Source of the DNA: Botryococcus braunii | Taxonomy: Eukaryota > Chlorophyta > Trebouxiophyceae | NCBI GenBank assembly: GCA_002005505.1 | Contig: KV908364.1 | Span: forward strand, 110,001-127,076 | DNA length: 17,076 nucleotides | Direction of reading: 5' to 3' | In this document: positions 1-9,957 of the stretch, one piece after another | How positions within the stretch are numbered: position 1 is the stretch's first letter | How the letters are laid out: each line of letters opens with the position of its first letter | Translations under genes and position numbers: made by a program | The notes under the pieces: model-generated | The model's input: the letters and a program-made list of their open reading frames with translations, nothing else | What the model was told of the DNA's origin: nothing | Database searches by the model: none

Positions 1-1539
1 GGCTGCGGGCTTATGGGTGTGGAACATACAGCTTGGGTGGAATGGAGGTCCTCTTTATATACAGGTTGTGGTTTAGGAGAGGGAAGGCTGTAAAACCTCT
101 TTTCATTGAGCTGTTGCCGGGCTACTTCCATCACTCCCCTACATGGATTGCGGTTCAGAGTGATTTTGAATAGCAGATTTAAATCATTAAGCAGAGCAAG
201 AATTTCGCTGTTTGAGTACCTGGTGGACATCTTGCTGCCCTGGACTTAGGGTTTGTACTGTGGAGTACTTTCAAGGTGCACCTTTTGGTTTATATGACCT
301 GATCTTGAATGTTTCGAACTGGTGAGCAAAAGTCCATATTGGGATAGTATCGCACGTAAGGGGCAAAACCCAGTTTCAAACATCAAAGATCATACAAAAT
401 GGCACTGATTAGACATCTTTCCTGTGCTGTTACCTCTACTGGAGGGCGATTTAAGTGTGTCCTTTGTCGGGGTACATGCACAATCAGCATTCAGTGTTAT
501 TTTTGGGAGAGAATAGTAGTGGCTCCACCGGAGCAATCAATATTTTGTAGATTGACATGTATGACGCAAGGTTTGCGGTTTACACAAGCTTCAGTGTGAT
601 ACAAATGGCATGCATTTGCATTTATCCTGGATAACATCTATGCAGCATCCCATATCAGCGTGCAGTTTTCATGTAACATGATGGATGGGCATAAGTTGCG
701 ATATGCGTCTGGGTAAATAGATGTCGAGGTTGATGGGCAAGGCTCTTGGATCTTGACGGAACAACAGGCCATCTTTTGAGGAAATACAGGTGTGGTACTA
801 AAATCGCATCAGATGATCTTCCCAAAGGTCTACTACATATTTGGTCTACCAGAATATTAGCAAAGCGGGTGTTAGGCCCCCTTCCTGTTGCGATGGCCAC
901 TTTTGCATCCATGGTATATTTGAGATAGCTCGATTCGAAATTGCTCATCAAAACCCCACACCCAGACGCATTGGGGTGTGGGGCAGTTGCGTGTATGATT
1001 ATGTATTTGGATTGACATGCCCACAGCCGCATGGATCTGGATCCAGTAATCTCCACAGAACTCGGGCTTTTTCTGCCGCTATTCTGACTCTCACTCTCGT
1101 CCAACTTTTTTTTAGACTCGGTCGTGTTAGCTCTGCATCACTTCCGACTACGGTTCCCAAAGCCCAAAGCAGTTTCTTCAAAAAGCCTATCTGGTAAATT
1201 CGGTCTTTTACTTGGACGATACTTACACAGCCCATTCGCCGATCAAACTGGACATATGACCGACTCACACGACATCAGTCCTCCTCATAACCAGTCTGGT
1301 AGTACCAGAACGCCCTTAACAGATCGGCAGGGCTCGATTGGGCCTGCTTCTTGCATGCGTGACGCTTGTTCACATTTTCACAAGTTGCCCGCAGCTGAAC
1401 CTTCAGTTTGCGATCTGTACAAGACTACACAGACCTTCAGCGTTCACGAAGACGTGAGGTGTACGACAGTCATGTCCATTAGAACCACATTGCGGAAGTT
1501 CACACCTGTAAGGAAGTGGCGAAGAAGATGAGACCTGGG
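1..1539. other. No recognisable gene
   Basis: Both strands carry only short open frames with no domain, no convincing splice structure and no compositional sign of coding. The longest is a 149-codon minus-strand frame at 655-1104 that matches nothing I know. The only clear structure is the hairpin at 954-983. Confidence 0.5.
954..983. repeat. Hairpin with 10-bp C/G-rich stem
   Basis: CCCCACACCC at 954-963 pairs perfectly with GGGTGTGGGG at 974-983 across a 10-base loop. It is isolated, with no run of T after it and no gene assigned beside it. Confidence 0.6.
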
Positions 1540-1800
1540 CGGAAGAGGGGGGAAGGCAGAGGGCAGAAGATAGAGAGGGGGGAAAGGGATGTAGAGAGAA
1601 GAGAGAGACCGGAAGGGGGTCTGAGGTAGGCAGGGAGAAGATGGACGGGAAAAGGGTGGGGATCCCCTCCGGAGGGGGGGTGGGAGGGGAGATTTGAAGA
1701 TAGGGTGGAAGGAAAAGAAAGACGGGGCGTGGATGAGAGGGGAGAGAAAAGTGAAGGGGGGGGGGGGGAAGAGAGCGAGTGAGACAGAGACAAAGTAACA
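1540..1800 (+). repeat. Purine-rich (G/A) low-complexity tract with G-runs
   Basis: The plus strand is almost all G and A, with a run of 13 G at 1756-1768 and a CCCCTCCGGAGGGG palindrome at 1664-1677. The proline/serine-rich minus-strand frame across it is a consequence of this composition. Several GGG or longer runs give G-quadruplex potential on the plus strand. Confidence 0.85.
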
Positions 1801-2841
1801 GGGGGCCGAGAGATTCGTCTATCTGGGTCTTGGTCGGTTCTCACAATGATGTCCTTCTTCCCCTGTTTTGCTGCACATCTCGTTCTGTGCAAAACGCATC
1901 GACAAGCCCCATAAGTGCATCCATGTCAAAAATCGTCAGGCAAAGGGTTTGTATGCCAACAGAGGGCGCTGGGCTGAACTTCTGCCGCTCTTTGTCATTG
2001 TAAAACATGCATAACACATTTACCTTACTTCTTGCGCTTCTTGATCCCCAAGCTTGCTTGAGGGACATCTTTGGGGTCACGACAGACTTATATTGTAAAA
2101 TCACTATCCCAGATAGAATCGGCGTCACCAGGTTTGCTGGGATGGTGACACGTACCGTGTCGGTGCTAGGGCTTGGTGCTAGAGGGAGCACGTTGGAGCC
2201 GCAGTATACTGGATGCCTTGAGGCCAATGGGTCAGGGGGCTGTGGGCGTGTTGAAGGTAAAGCCTAAAGGTGCCCTTTCCTGTCGGAAATGCAGTTTGGC
2301 GTCGACGACATCACATATGTAAGTATTATTATGAGGAATCCTCATCGAGGAGTTGCTCTGACACAATTCAGCGCCTAGACTTGCTTGATGGCTCAGGCCG
2401 AATGAGTTCGAAAATTAGTGCGTTTTGTTTCTGCCAAGGTAGGTTGTTCAAGGATAGGATAGTAGGGTCGTAGGGAAGGTTTTCTTTCTGCTGGGGCGGT
2501 ACCGGTCGGCAGCTTGCTACGAGGCTGTCCTTGTGGGGTGATGAGTTAGGTTTTCCCGCATTAGTTAGGGTTTCTTCTTCGGGTGGTGTTGTGAACGGTT
2601 GTAATTGATATTCAAGAATAGTAGATAGGTCAATAGAGCTAAGGAAACTTTTAAAAGGCATCATTATGGACTGAAGCGCCAGACTGCAGGGCCGTGAGGT
2701 GAATTTGGATCACAATCTCGAATATAACAGGGCTAAAGCGCTTAAATATTATGCTCGCTCTTTCCATAAGCCCCACCAATGTCGATGGAAGTGCCGTAAT
2801 GGCACTCACAGTGGACATTTAAGAAATATAATAAAAAATAT
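1801..2841. other. No gene identified
   Basis: The most protein-like stretch is a minus-strand frame at 2368-2664 (98 codons) with proline- and glutamate-rich segments ending in basic residues. It has no recognised domain and no supported splice sites. A minus-strand frame at 1841-2227 is similar. Neither is supported enough to call. Confidence 0.4.
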
Positions 2842-2862
2842 AGCCTATCCTAACAACGCACC
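2842..2862 (-). repeat. TIR-like terminus, right-hand end of an element lying to the left
   Basis: The plus strand reads AGCCTATCCTAAC then a diverged GCACC. The reverse complement matches the GTGCGGTTAGGATAGGC terminus, and the similarity continues about 13 bp further in (ATT.TTTATT.TA pattern), as in the copy at 2931. No partner end was found upstream. Confidence 0.5.
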
Positions 2863-2930
2863 ATGAATCCTGCATGCAGGTACGCGGTATCTAGGCCCTG
2901 GCAACCAGGGGCCGTAGACAAAAAGTTGAT
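2863..2930. repeat. 68-bp spacer between facing TIR copies, with two hairpins
   Basis: It contains the perfect palindrome CCTGCATGCAGG at 2869-2880 and a stem-loop GGCCCTGG-CAA-CCAGGGGCC with one bulged G. With the flanking motifs, 2842-2953 forms a 112-bp imperfect inverted repeat. Confidence 0.5.
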
Positions 2931-2969
2931 GGTGTGCGGTTAGGATAGGCTTCATTCTTTATTCTAAAG
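2931..2969 (+). repeat. TIR-like terminus (GGTGTGCGGTTAGGATAGGC type)
   Basis: This matches, over about 39 bp, the reverse complement of the terminus at 13656-13704, apart from a 9-bp indel, and more loosely the one at 13285. Shared words are GTGCGGTTAGGATAGGC and TTTATTCTAAAG. No matching opposite end occurs to the right in this window. Confidence 0.55.
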
Positions 2970-3844
2970 AGGTGATGGTGATAAAACCTAGGAACATGGC
3001 AAGAAGAAAATCATCTTCCTTATATATTTAAAACTCCCCTTCATGCAGAAGGATTACATCATCCCAGCCCAAAGGGCTGATGGGAAAACCAAACACAGGC
3101 ACGGCAAAAACACCGAGAGAGACCAGACACAAACTCAAAGAAACGAGTGGTGAAGGAGTAGCACGGAATAAGGGGCAAGAAAGCCCCAGAACACCTTCCA
3201 GGAGTGAGCAAGGGCCAAGACAAAATCCTAAGGCCGAAACTGACTACAGTCAGAGATGAATTTAACCACAGACGGAAGGTCAGATTGCCAGAAAAGGTAC
3301 GGAGAGAGAGGTCCACGACTTGCGGTCACGTGAAACACATGGGCACACTCAAAACGTTGCACTTCAACCGTTGGACTTCAACCGTTGAAGATGACCCAGC
3401 GTAAGGCATAGAGCTATGAATTTATCGTCGCATTCATTGTTTGCCAGCAAGTTCAAAGTCGGTGGAATATTTTCTTCATCGCATCAGGCAGTATCAGAAC
3501 AATCTACTTTAAATGCACACAAAGAACTACAGCGGAATTGGCAGTTATAGAGGAAGCACAAGAATGGCTCGTCGTTTGTTTGGAACAAATCGAGGGACGA
3601 TTGGCCTTTGATTCTCTTTATCAGTCAGATCTTTACATCTTGATGATTGGTATCTAGGCGCTGCAGTTGCGCATGAGCAATTCGTTTTCGACACAAGGCT
3701 CTGTGTTGGGCGAGTAATCCCAACGTGAACGCATTACCGACATAGTCAGAAGGCACAGTCTAGAATGAAGACTCTTAATCGTAAAGAAGTGGACACGTAT
3801 CCAGGGAGTGTTGGTAAAGTCACTGTCATTGCGAGTGGAGAGCC
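2970..3844. other. No gene identified; small tandem repeat inside
   Basis: Open frames are short on both strands and none resembles a family. The 13-mer ACTTCAACCGTTG occurs twice in tandem at 3361-3373 and 3375-3387. Confidence 0.5.
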
Positions 3845-4304
3845 TTGCATTGCCCGCAGCTGGACGTCTGTTCCGCATCAGTTTTGAAGCACACTACTTC
3901 AGATTCATCCCTCCTTCCCAGTGTTTGGTCTTATAGAGGCAATCTTGTTTGCACAGGGTGCCTCCAAAATCCATTTCCGAGAACGGACTTCTGGGATGCG
4001 TTAGAACTCGATGACATATCCACGCAATTCGAAGGGGAATGCCCATCAGGCTTAGACTCACCCCCTTTCCCTGGCTACGAACAAGCAATGCATGAAGATT
4101 CAGAGGAGCTCTGTCACATTCCCGATGATGCTTTTCCGGAACTTCAACACCTTCCTGAACTACAAGGGCCTCACCAAACGGGCTTGGCTGCTCCTTCTGA
4201 TGCCGGTAGGGACATTAGGAAACATAGATGAGGATGAAGCAATTCCCAGATTGCAGCAAGCATATTCCATTATGCTAGTTCAGCACCGCTACGGCAAGCG
4301 TTGA
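3845..4304 (+). other. Weak coding candidate, acidic, no family recognised
   Basis: A plus-strand frame to 4231 encodes an acidic, aspartate/glutamate- and proline-rich segment (FWDALELDDIST, then HEDSEELCHIPDDAF). A second frame reaches 4304 and ends LVQHRYGKR. A GT at 4206 and an AG at 4248 could join the two. Residue composition is more protein-like than the flanks, but there is no domain and the splice is speculative. It could be an exon, a pseudogene piece or chance. Confidence 0.2.
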
Positions 4305-4549
4305 AGCCATCCTTAGGACCCTGTCGGTGACGGAGTGAGAATGAGTCCCAATGGTACCCATATTGTGTTTAGATGCAACATATCTATTTGTCCCATCAAT
4401 TTCTTCCCATTCTGGTGACAACGTCAAAGCCAATTTTTAATGCATTCAAACAATGACGAGTCAAAGGTTGTGACGTACTGGCCTGTTTCTCGGGCCAGTG
4501 ATGGGCGAATTCTCCCGTCACAGATGGGAACTGCTAAGTATGTTCATGA

Positions 4550-4924
4550 CAGAATCAATCCAGTGCAGGCCAAATTGAAAATCAAGCAAATAGAACTTTG
4601 CGGCGAGGACTCCCATCACGCAAGAAATTAACCAAGCGCCGAAAAGATCCTAGGGATGCATTCATACGGACAATTGAGGTAACAAAACCTGTACCAGTGA
4701 AAAAAGACTTAACTTACATTTCAGAACAAATACATCTTGCAAAGAGCACTGGACACTCTGCTGGGACAGAGGGGAGGGTGAGGCTGCCTTCTTTGTGCTA
4801 CTCATTCAGCAACCATCAACAAAATGCAAAGATGTGGAAGGAAACACATTGTTGTAGGCTAACACTTGCCGACAAAGGGTTTTGTTTGACATGTGGTTGG
4901 TGTATTCATCCAGCCACTGGCTGA
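4550..4924 (+). other. Weak coding candidate with basic segment
   Basis: From 4550 the frame encodes a strongly basic stretch (LPSRKKLTKRRKDPRDAFI). A GTAACA donor-like site at 4679 and a TTACATTTCAG acceptor-like site ending at 4724 would join it to NKYILQRALDTLLGQ in another frame, a helix-like sequence. That intron would be only 46 bp, shorter than the two thioredoxin introns. Unspliced, the frame ends with a cysteine-bearing stretch (CLTCGWC). I do not recognise it. Confidence 0.2.
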
Positions 4925-5473
4925 CTGGTGTAGGCTAGTATCAGCTCGTCAGGCAAATGCTGTTGACGATACATCGGGGAAGCATGACAAAGGGGCGCAA
5001 CATCTGAAGGGACCAAGACTAAAACCACAAAGGAATGAGGCAAAGTGGAGCTTGCCAGAGCTTGCAAAGCTTGTGATAAGTGACACTGCCTGTGGGGCTT
5101 GCAGAAGTACGCAATAGCAGAGAAAGAAGCATCGGCACCTAAGCCCGTTGAAGAGCATCAGAGGGATAGAGGTGGAGGTGTTCGGGGCGGAGCAACAGCA
5201 CCTAATGTTCTTGAGCAAGAGGGCCAATGCAGCAGCCAGGCAGGGACCTGTTGCCCACATGGACCTTCCCCACCAGTAGCCCAAAGCCTGCCTCCCTCGC
5301 ATGCTGCAATGCTGCAGGCCCAGGTGGTTCAGCTAGCTCGCGCTATGACTGCCCGAGCGCTGCTGCTTTTCCTTCCTCAGCTTCAAGCTGCAGGTGCTGC
5401 TCCTTGGCTTGCCACACCATTCACAACATCCAGTGTCCTGAATGTTCATTGTCTTGAATGTAAGTTTATCTAA
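4893..5473 (+). other. Weak coding candidate in two overlapping frames
   Basis: One frame (4893-5117) encodes a mixed-charge segment ending WSLPELAKLVISDTACGACR. The next (5099-5473) encodes a Gln/Ala/Leu-rich segment (AAMLQAQVVQLARAMTARAL) of helical character. They overlap at 5099-5117 and could be exons or a frameshifted remnant. No domain is recognised and there is no clear start. Confidence 0.2.
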
Positions 5474-5728
5474 TGGGGCAGAATGCCTAGCAGAATTAGA
5501 GAGTTTGAGCCAAGGGTGTGTGCATTTGTACACAATGAACGCAATTTACCACCGACAGAACAAGAGTACATGAAAGGAGGCAGGGCTTCAGAAAAGATTT
5601 GGACAGCCAACACCCCATACAGGAGGGCAGGTTGTCCCTTTCCCTTTGGCTTTCTCCCAGGGTTCTCCACTTTCCCGCCTTCTTTCCCTTCTTCTTATTA
5701 GGAACTTTAGAGACAGAGATGCTTCCAT

Positions 5729-6322
5729 ATGGCTACACCCCCATCCCAAGAATTTGAAGAAGGCTCACAGGGCAGGTGTGAGGCTAGACACCGGATGGGC
5801 ATGTTAAGTCGTGATTGGGGCTGGACCGCTGCCAAATGTGCAGGTGTGGCTGTAGTGGATGAGGCTGGCTTGCTGTCGGCAGCAGGCCCAGGCATGCTGG
5901 GCATGCTGCAGATGCCGGGGGGGGCCTGTGCCTTCCCTTCGCCTTCCGCCCCCGTTGGCACAGAGCTTGACCAAGTGCTGGAGGGCGCCCACAAGACAGC
6001 CCAGTTGGCCGACTTTTACATAGCGGGCTACCGCCTGGGATTTGCAGCCGCCACACAGCGGGTTTCAGGTGGCCGTGTGGTTGCTCAACCCTGCCCAAAT
6101 GATGGCTTGCTGCAGTTGTGCAACACGTTAATGCTGACTCGTGGGGTGGCTAGCCAAATACAGGCTGCGGCCCGTGCTCAGCAGCCCGATCAGGCCGCCA
6201 ATGAGCAGCTGCAGACAGTCGTGCTTAAGCATGGGGCCCCAGACGTGTCCCTTGGCCCTGCTCCCGACAGCGTGGGCCCCCCTGCTTGCCCACCTCTCCA
6301 AGCCCCCGCTTGTGGCCAATGA
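5729..6322 (+). CDS. Hypothetical Ala/Gln-rich protein, 197 codons, unproven
   Basis: This is the longest open frame outside simple repeats. It opens at an ATG and ends in TGA, in locally GC-rich DNA. Residues 78-113 and 123-166 look helical and rich in Ala, Gln and Leu (GAHKTAQLADFYIAGYRLGF); the last 25 residues are Pro/Ala-rich. I see no signal peptide, membrane segment or known motif. The same frame is open upstream apart from stops at 5471, 5699 and 5708, so it could be the 3' part of a larger spliced or decayed gene. A separate frame running to 6443 (FDDLRWPFILQYSKAWAAW) could be a further exon. High GC alone can create open frames, so confidence is low. Confidence 0.25.
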   Translation: MATPPSQEFEEGSQGRCEARHRMGMLSRDWGWTAAKCAGVAVVDEAGLLSAAGPGMLGMLQMPGGACAFPSPSAPVGTELDQVLEGAHKTAQLADFYIAGYRLGFAAATQRVSGGRVVAQPCPNDGLLQLCNTLMLTRGVASQIQAAARAQQPDQAANEQLQTVVLKHGAPDVSLGPAPDSVGPPACPPLQAPACGQ

Positions 6323-7038
6323 GAAAGGACCTACACTTCCTCTTAAGCGATGTCCAGCACAGAGTGAACTCCAGTTTGATGACCTGCGCTGGCCATTCAT
6401 CCTCCAATATTCAAAAGCGTGGGCGGCATGGTTAAGGTGCTAAAGCTTCTGCACTGCAAATGAGACGTTTCTGAGGGCCCAAATTTCCCAGCGTGGTCAG
6501 CAGGGACTAGTTACTTTGATTTGCTAACCGGAATTCATGAAACTTGGAAGGTTTGGTGGCCTTGAACATGGAAGGGCAGAATGGCACTTACGGACGTATT
6601 TCCAAGACCCGTGGCCACTTTTACTTGAGAAGTCTTTGATTTTCTCGACACAGGCAAATTCTCTTCCATCAGGATGGTGCATAGATTTTCGCACCCCCTT
6701 GCCGATGTGTGTCGTGATGTGGGCTTCTGCTAGCACCTGCTGCCATATCAGTTTCGTCCTTTTGTGCAAACGCATTTCTTGATGCTGATGCTTCTGCCAT
6801 TGCTCAATGAAGGCAGCACCCCTGAAAGCACAGCAGCTTGGTGAGTTCCTTTCTCCATAGCTGCTAAGCCAAGACTGCAACTGTAGCAGTTGGATTAAAT
6901 GATTATAACCAGGGCATCGGGGGCATGAAGCCTGACCTCAATTTGTGCCAAACACGCAGTTAGCTGAGTGGAAATCTTTGTGAACACTGAAGTACATCAA
7001 GTGAGGTACATCAACTGAAGACCGGCGAGCACCAAAAA
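6323..7038. other. No gene identified
   Basis: A minus-strand frame at 6524-6880 contains a charged, helix-like run (EQWQKHQHQEMRLHKRTKL), but it has no domain and no supported boundaries. Confidence 0.4.
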
Positions 7039-7536
7039 TTGATTAAGGAAAGGGCATTGCTCAAGAGTGTTGCTTTTTGTAATGTCACTGTGTCCAGAAC
7101 TGACCTGATTGAAATTGGGATGCAACCTTCAATCCTGTATGACGACCTGGTGAGTGGCAGTTTCAAAATGATTAAGCAGCCTTTCCTTTGTGTAAATGTG
7201 CCAAGTAGCAAATGTGAAGTTTCGGTTGCTGTACGTTTTTCCACATCTATCATTGAGATGTGTGGAGCAACTGCAAGAAAGTATCGTAAGAAAAAACCAG
7301 AAAATATGAAAAAGTACCCGAAGAAAGCATCATCTGTACTATGTGTTTTTTGGGTAGGCGGTACTAAACTTATTTCCCAGTATTGTTCGTCCGCGTCCCT
7401 TGAGATTGGCACCCAACATTTTTTCCAGTCCTGGGGAGGACATAATACCAGTTGTTCGTGTCAAACTTTACCCACCATTTGGGAGACGAACACGAGTTGT
7501 TGTACTTTTTGGCGCATGAGCCTTCCAGTTGTGTAG
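7039..7536 (+). other. Weak coding candidate, 165 codons, no ATG at its start
   Basis: The first in-frame ATG is at 7120. The first hundred or so residues look moderately protein-like (SRTDLIEIGMQPSILYDD; a lysine-rich RKYRKKKPENMKKYPKK). The remainder is Cys/Ser/Trp-rich and unconvincing. No family is recognised. Confidence 0.15.
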
Positions 7537-7831
7537 ACCAGAGATCGGAAAAGTTTTGAGACATGTTTTGTACTAAATGTACTAAGAGGCCTTTGCGCAG
7601 ATCAGTGCAAAGCACACATGTGCAAGCCTGGGCCATTAGAATCTAACGCTGTGAAGAATAGCGTCTATATTATTCAAGCAGAAAGGCGCAGTATTTCATT
7701 TTAGCTTAAGCATTGCTGAGACAAATCATGAAGCATGAGTGCACACTCATGATGCTGCTTTTGTACTTCCTTGCGAGAGTGCTTTTACTGACCAGCAGCA
7801 CAGTGTGTCCGCTGTTATTGCTGCGATCATT

Positions 7832-7897
7832 TCTCTCTCTCACCCCCCCCCCCTTCTCTCTGTGTGTGACTGTGCGTATGCGTGCGCGCGCGCGCGT

Positions 7898-7990
<93 letters not shown>

Positions 7991-8079
7991 TGAGGGTGTG
8001 AGGGTGTTGGTGCGGGTGGGTGTGTATGAGTGTCTCTCTCTTTCTCCCCCCCACTCCTCTCTTCCCCCTCCCTCTCTCT

Positions 8080-8169
<90 letters not shown>

Positions 8170-8227
8170 TCTCTCTCCCTCCCTCCCCTCTCTCTCCCCC
8201 ACTCTCTCTCGCTCTCTCTCTCTCTCA

Positions 8228-8302
<75 letters not shown>

Positions 8303-8419
8303 TTCTCTCTCTCCCCCCCCTCTCTCTCTCTCGCTCTTTCTCTCTCTCCCTCCCTCCCCTCTCTCTCTCCCACTCTCTCTCTCTCCCCCTCCCCTCTCTC
8401 TCTTCCACTCTCCCACCCA

Positions 8420-8488
<69 letters not shown>

Positions 8489-8551
8489 CCCCCCCCTCTC
8501 TCTGTCTCTGCATCGGTGTGCGTGCGTGCTCGCGCGCATGTGTGTGTCTGT

Positions 8552-8614
<63 letters not shown>

Positions 8615-8632
8615 GTGTTGTGTTGTGTGTTG
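7832..8632 (+). repeat. Compound GT/CT microsatellite of about 800 bp
   Basis: In order: a short CT/C run; GT-rich DNA with CG steps at about 7857-8031; CT-rich at about 8032-8508; GT again at about 8516-8632. The long Ser/Leu, Val/Cys or Arg/Glu frames across it are artefacts of the repeat. The CT part has its own repeat: an imperfect 43-bp segment at 8171-8213 recurs at 8342-8384. Polypyrimidine mirror tracts favour H-DNA, and alternating GT/GC favours Z-DNA. Confidence 0.97.
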
Positions 8633-9089
8633 CTGTCAAGCTGTTATCCTTCTGCACGACTTAAAAGATGTTGTTTTGAAAGTTCTATGCACAACCTGCC
8701 AAATAAGCAGATGAATATTTGGAGGAAACCAGCATGATTTGCATAGAATGAATAAGGCTAATATGACTGCAACAGAGCAAAAACCTATACTCCAAGTCTT
8801 ATAAGATAATTAGATTAGATAATTACAAGATAATTATGTACTAGGGTAATAATACAGTACGTAAATTGGTGAATACAGTAACTGAAATTGTGATGTGAAG
8901 GTAGAAATGCAAACCTGTCAGTAATGTCCTGGCTGCCTCTGTCAAGTAAGATGCACCAGCTCCAAAAATACTTTTCCTGCCTGCCTGGCACTGGCTATTA
9001 AGATGAGAAAGGGGGAGTTCTTCCCGGCAAGATTCGACCATGGTAGTACCAATGTAATAATGACATAAACTACCGACGCTAAGTTCTAT
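8633..9089. other. No gene; AT-rich spacer
   Basis: Short imperfect tandem copies of AGATAATTA occur at about 8803-8837. No open frame of note. Confidence 0.6.
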
Positions 9090-9091
9090 AT

Positions 9092-9150
9092 TTAAAATAA
9101 ATACCGGTATTACCGGTGATTCTTTAAATATCTACTGGTATTTATTTTAA
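9092..9150. repeat. 18-bp inverted repeat with TACCGGTA core
   Basis: TTAAAATAAATACCGGTA at 9092-9109 pairs with 9133-9150 with one mismatch, across a 23-base spacer that holds another TACCGGT. Confidence 0.7.
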
Positions 9151-9308
9151 TATAAACACCGTACCGGCCATAATTATGGACCCAAAATTCCCCAAAAATG
9201 TATGTTCAAATTCAAGAAATAATGCAATTTAATAGGCAGAGGAATATTATGAGGCCTTCCGGACGGTCTAAATATAAATAATGGTCAGTAATTATGGCTG
9301 ATACGGTA

Positions 9309-9310
9309 TG

Positions 9311-9362
<52 letters not shown>
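9309..9362 (+). repeat. (TA)n microsatellite
   Basis: Near-pure TA dinucleotides, with two G interruptions near the left end, inside the foldback element and directly adjoining the 30-bp hairpin. Confidence 0.9.
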
Positions 9363-9366
<4 letters not shown>

Positions 9367-9426
9367 GGTCAATAATTACCGCCGGTACGGTATATGTACC
9401 GTACCGGCGGTAATTATTGACCATTA
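9363..9426. repeat. 30-bp perfect stem hairpin with 4-base loop
   Basis: 9363-9392 is the exact reverse complement of 9397-9426, and the loop is TATG. The stem contains GCCGGTACGGTA. A diverged single copy of the left arm lies at about 9281-9308 (ATAATGGTCAGTAATTAT). Confidence 0.9.
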
Positions 9427-9568
9427 CCGTACCGTCGCAAAATATTGACCCATATTTTTATTTTGACCCCCCAAAAATTCCCGTTATTTTCCCCTTCCCT
9501 GCGGGATTTCAGAATATTTTTAATGTTGACCCCCCATTCCTGGGTCAATATTTTGCGACGGTACGGTA
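9425..9568. repeat. 28-bp perfect inverted repeat
   Basis: 9425-9452 (starting TACCGTACCGTCGC) is the exact reverse complement of 9541-9568. The spacer has repeated TTGACCCC-type words. Its left arm overlaps the end of the 9363-9426 hairpin by two bases, so the structures are nested or abutting. Confidence 0.9.
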
Positions 9569-9828
9569 TTTATATTTTGACCATGTACTAAGGCCTCAAT
9601 TCTCCCCTGTCTGGCGGAAATTGCATTATTCTTATTCTTAATTTTGACCATATACTTTTAAAGATGGGAATTTCGGCCAATAATTGTATATAAGGTGTAT
9701 AAATATAAAATTAATGTAATTGAAGGTTGTACGGTAATTGTAGCCTTGAAATGGTAGTTTACAGGTATAGAAAAATTGTGGGTTGTTATCCCAGTGTTAC
9801 CGGGATAAACACCATAAGTTGGACAAAT

Positions 9829-9906
9829 TCAGCGCGGTTAGGATAGACTTTTAGGACACTCTTAAGATTAATTTATAATAAAGCTTTATTATAAATTCTG
9901 CGCTGA
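9829..9906. repeat. Small hairpin element with 28-bp perfect palindrome and TIR-like motif
   Basis: 9870-9897 is a perfect palindrome centred on AAGCTT. It lies between TCAGCGC at 9829-9835 and GCGCTGA at 9900-9906. At 9834-9850 the sequence GCGCGGTTAGGATAGACTT resembles the TIR family at 2931 and 13285. It may be a deleted copy of that family. Confidence 0.6.
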
Positions 9907-9920
9907 TTGCCCGAGTCCCG

Positions 9921-9957
9921 GGTTCCACCCTGCAACCATGGTTCCACCCTGCAACCA
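9921..9957 (+). repeat. Tandem duplication, 18 bp twice
   Basis: GGTTCCACCCTGCAACCA occurs at 9921-9938 and again at 9940-9957. Confidence 0.9.

Larger units (their letters stand above)
9181..9675. mobile_element. Foldback (long imperfect inverted repeat) element
   Basis: The left arm, about 9181-9280, resembles the reverse complement of about 9568-9675. Shared blocks in the same order are CAAAATTCCC-like, a TCAAA(A)TT block, AATAATGCAATTT, AGGCAGAGG-like, GAGGCCTT, and GGTC.AAATATAAATA. The arms are diverged by small indels. The roughly 290-bp centre holds a (TA)n tract, a near-perfect hairpin and a perfect 28-bp inverted repeat. No protein-coding content or clear target duplication was seen, so it would be a non-autonomous foldback element; exact ends are uncertain. 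Confidence 0.6.

Noticed and set aside
655..1104. 149-codon minus-strand frame
   Set aside because: No family resemblance, competing frames of similar length on the other strand, and no splice or start support.
1500..1892. 130-codon Pro/Ser-rich minus-strand frame
   Set aside because: It lies on the purine-rich low-complexity tract, which translates to P/S/L in any frame free of stops.
7713..8737. Long open frames of Ser/Leu, Val/Cys, Arg/Glu or Thr/His across 7.7-8.7 kb, both strands
   Set aside because: They are translations of CT and GT repeats; the same happens at 16444-16838.
9301..9700. CRISPR-like or tandem satellite reading of the TACCG words
   Set aside because: Spacing is irregular and the copies are mostly inverted, not direct; this is foldback symmetry in a eukaryotic setting.
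9911..9957. tRNA B-box-like GGTTCCACCC
   Set aside because: It differs from the GGTTCGANTCC consensus, is part of an 18-bp tandem duplication, and no cloverleaf can be drawn around it.
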